DNA of 54,161 nt from Telmatospirillum sp. (lineage in GTDB: Bacteria; Pseudomonadota; Alphaproteobacteria; Rhodospirillales; Magnetospirillaceae): contig WASQ01000001.1 in NCBI GenBank assembly GCA_009712185.1, positions 1 to 54,161 on the forward strand, written 5' to 3'. Under the pieces are notes generated by a model. That model made no database searches. It worked only from the letters and a program-made list of their open reading frames with translations, and was not told the DNA's origin. Position 1 is the first letter of the stretch. The number at the start of each line of letters is the position of its first letter. A program made the position numbers and the translations under genes. Of this stretch, positions 53,813 to 54,161 are shown one piece after another.

Positions 53813-54161
53813 GGACGGGACATCCGCCCCACTCCTGCCGCTGAGAGCCGGGTTCTCGCCCCCCCGGGCCGAATCGACCGCTGGAGCTCCCTCCCCGAGT
53901 GGGGCGGGCATCCTGCCCGCCTCCGACGCGAAAGCGGCGGAAATGCTGATCTTTCGGCTTCCGCCGAACGGCGGACGGGACGTCCGCCCCACTCCTGCCG
54001 CTGAGAGCCGGGTTCTATTGAACCCCCCGGGCCGGAATCGACCGCTGGAGCTCCCTCCCCGAGTGGGGCGGGCATCCTGCCCGCCTCCGACGCGAAAGCG
54101 GCGGAAATGCTGATCTTTCGGCTTCCGCCGAACGGCGGACGGGACGTCCGCCCCACTCCTG
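53813..54161. repeat. Long direct repeats of about 160 bp running off the window
   Basis: A unit beginning GGACGGGAC(A/G)TCCGCCCC starts at 53813, 53973 and 54137, giving spacings of 160 and 164 bases; the third copy is cut by the window end. Copies 1 and 2 are nearly identical except around the CTC/CTATTGAAC segment. Each unit contains several short palindromes (for example TCCGCCG-AA-CGGCGGA and GGCGGGC-ATCCT-GCCCGCC). No credible coding frame; probably a dispersed intergenic repeat family. Confidence 0.88.

Noticed and set aside
52453-54156. Minus-strand open frame of about 567 codons opposite dctA
   Set aside because: Contains the terminal direct repeats and is antisense to a full DctA; repeated peptide segments merely reflect the DNA repeat.

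Overview
The window is a GC-rich chromosomal segment with dense, mostly compact operons. Protein families and gene order (IalB-like protein, NnrU, DUF4214 surface protein, YggT-YggU-FolD cluster, HEAT-repeat chemotaxis operon) point to an alphaproteobacterium, most likely a Rhodospirillales-type spirillum. The taxonomic placement is inferred from gene content; no rRNA gene is present. No phage, integron or CRISPR array is visible. Transfer-like sequence is confined to the left edge (REP-associated transposase remnants) and to several tandem or intergenic repeats.

Left part (1-7.9 kb): two remnants of a REP-associated tyrosine transposase bracket a small DUF6984-like orphan gene. They are followed by a DUF4214 surface-type gene broken by an apparent one-base frameshift, a family 4 glycosidase, an MHS-type MFS transporter, purT, then methylglyoxal synthase and fructose-1,6-bisphosphatase in tandem.

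7.9-19.7 kb is a fatty-acid degradation locus, all on the minus strand: SCP2-like protein and DUF6134 protein; FadL-like outer-membrane porin, acyl-CoA ligase, MerR regulator, thiolase, FadN-like hydroxyacyl-CoA dehydrogenase/enoyl-CoA hydratase, acyl-CoA dehydrogenase, hotdog thioesterase and SDR. A perfect palindrome ACGTATACGT lies upstream of both fadL and the SCP2 gene, and a related half-site lies upstream of merR. I propose these as operators of the local MerR regulator. FadL imports the fatty acid, FadD activates it, and FadE/FadN/FadA carry out beta-oxidation.

20-23 kb holds small hypothetical genes, an extradiol (DODA/LigB) dioxygenase and a small cytochrome c.

23.1-35.1 kb is the most interesting block: a complete minus-strand chemosensory operon. 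In transcription order it encodes a soluble receptor with two MCP signalling tips, a protein with three CheW domains, CheB, a HEAT-repeat protein, CheR, a response regulator, CheA, a STAS protein, CheY, a membrane-anchored CheZ-like protein and a membrane-anchored short MCP-like protein. Several of these genes overlap by a few bases. The architecture suggests a receptor array with two signalling layers plus a membrane-bound CheY-P phosphatase.

35.4-54.2 kb is mainly housekeeping: tRNA-Ala(CGC), yggT-yggU-folD-nnrU, argG, a low-complexity orphan, rlmN, an IalB-like protein, an R. etli-type asparaginase homologue that lacks one catalytic lysine, a TrmH-family methyltransferase, a large MscS channel, a quinone oxidoreductase, a putative outer-membrane barrel, a Sel1-repeat protein, a pterin dehydratase, a small zincin, two linked unknown proteins and DctA. 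The window ends in a long direct repeat of about 160 bp that runs off the edge.
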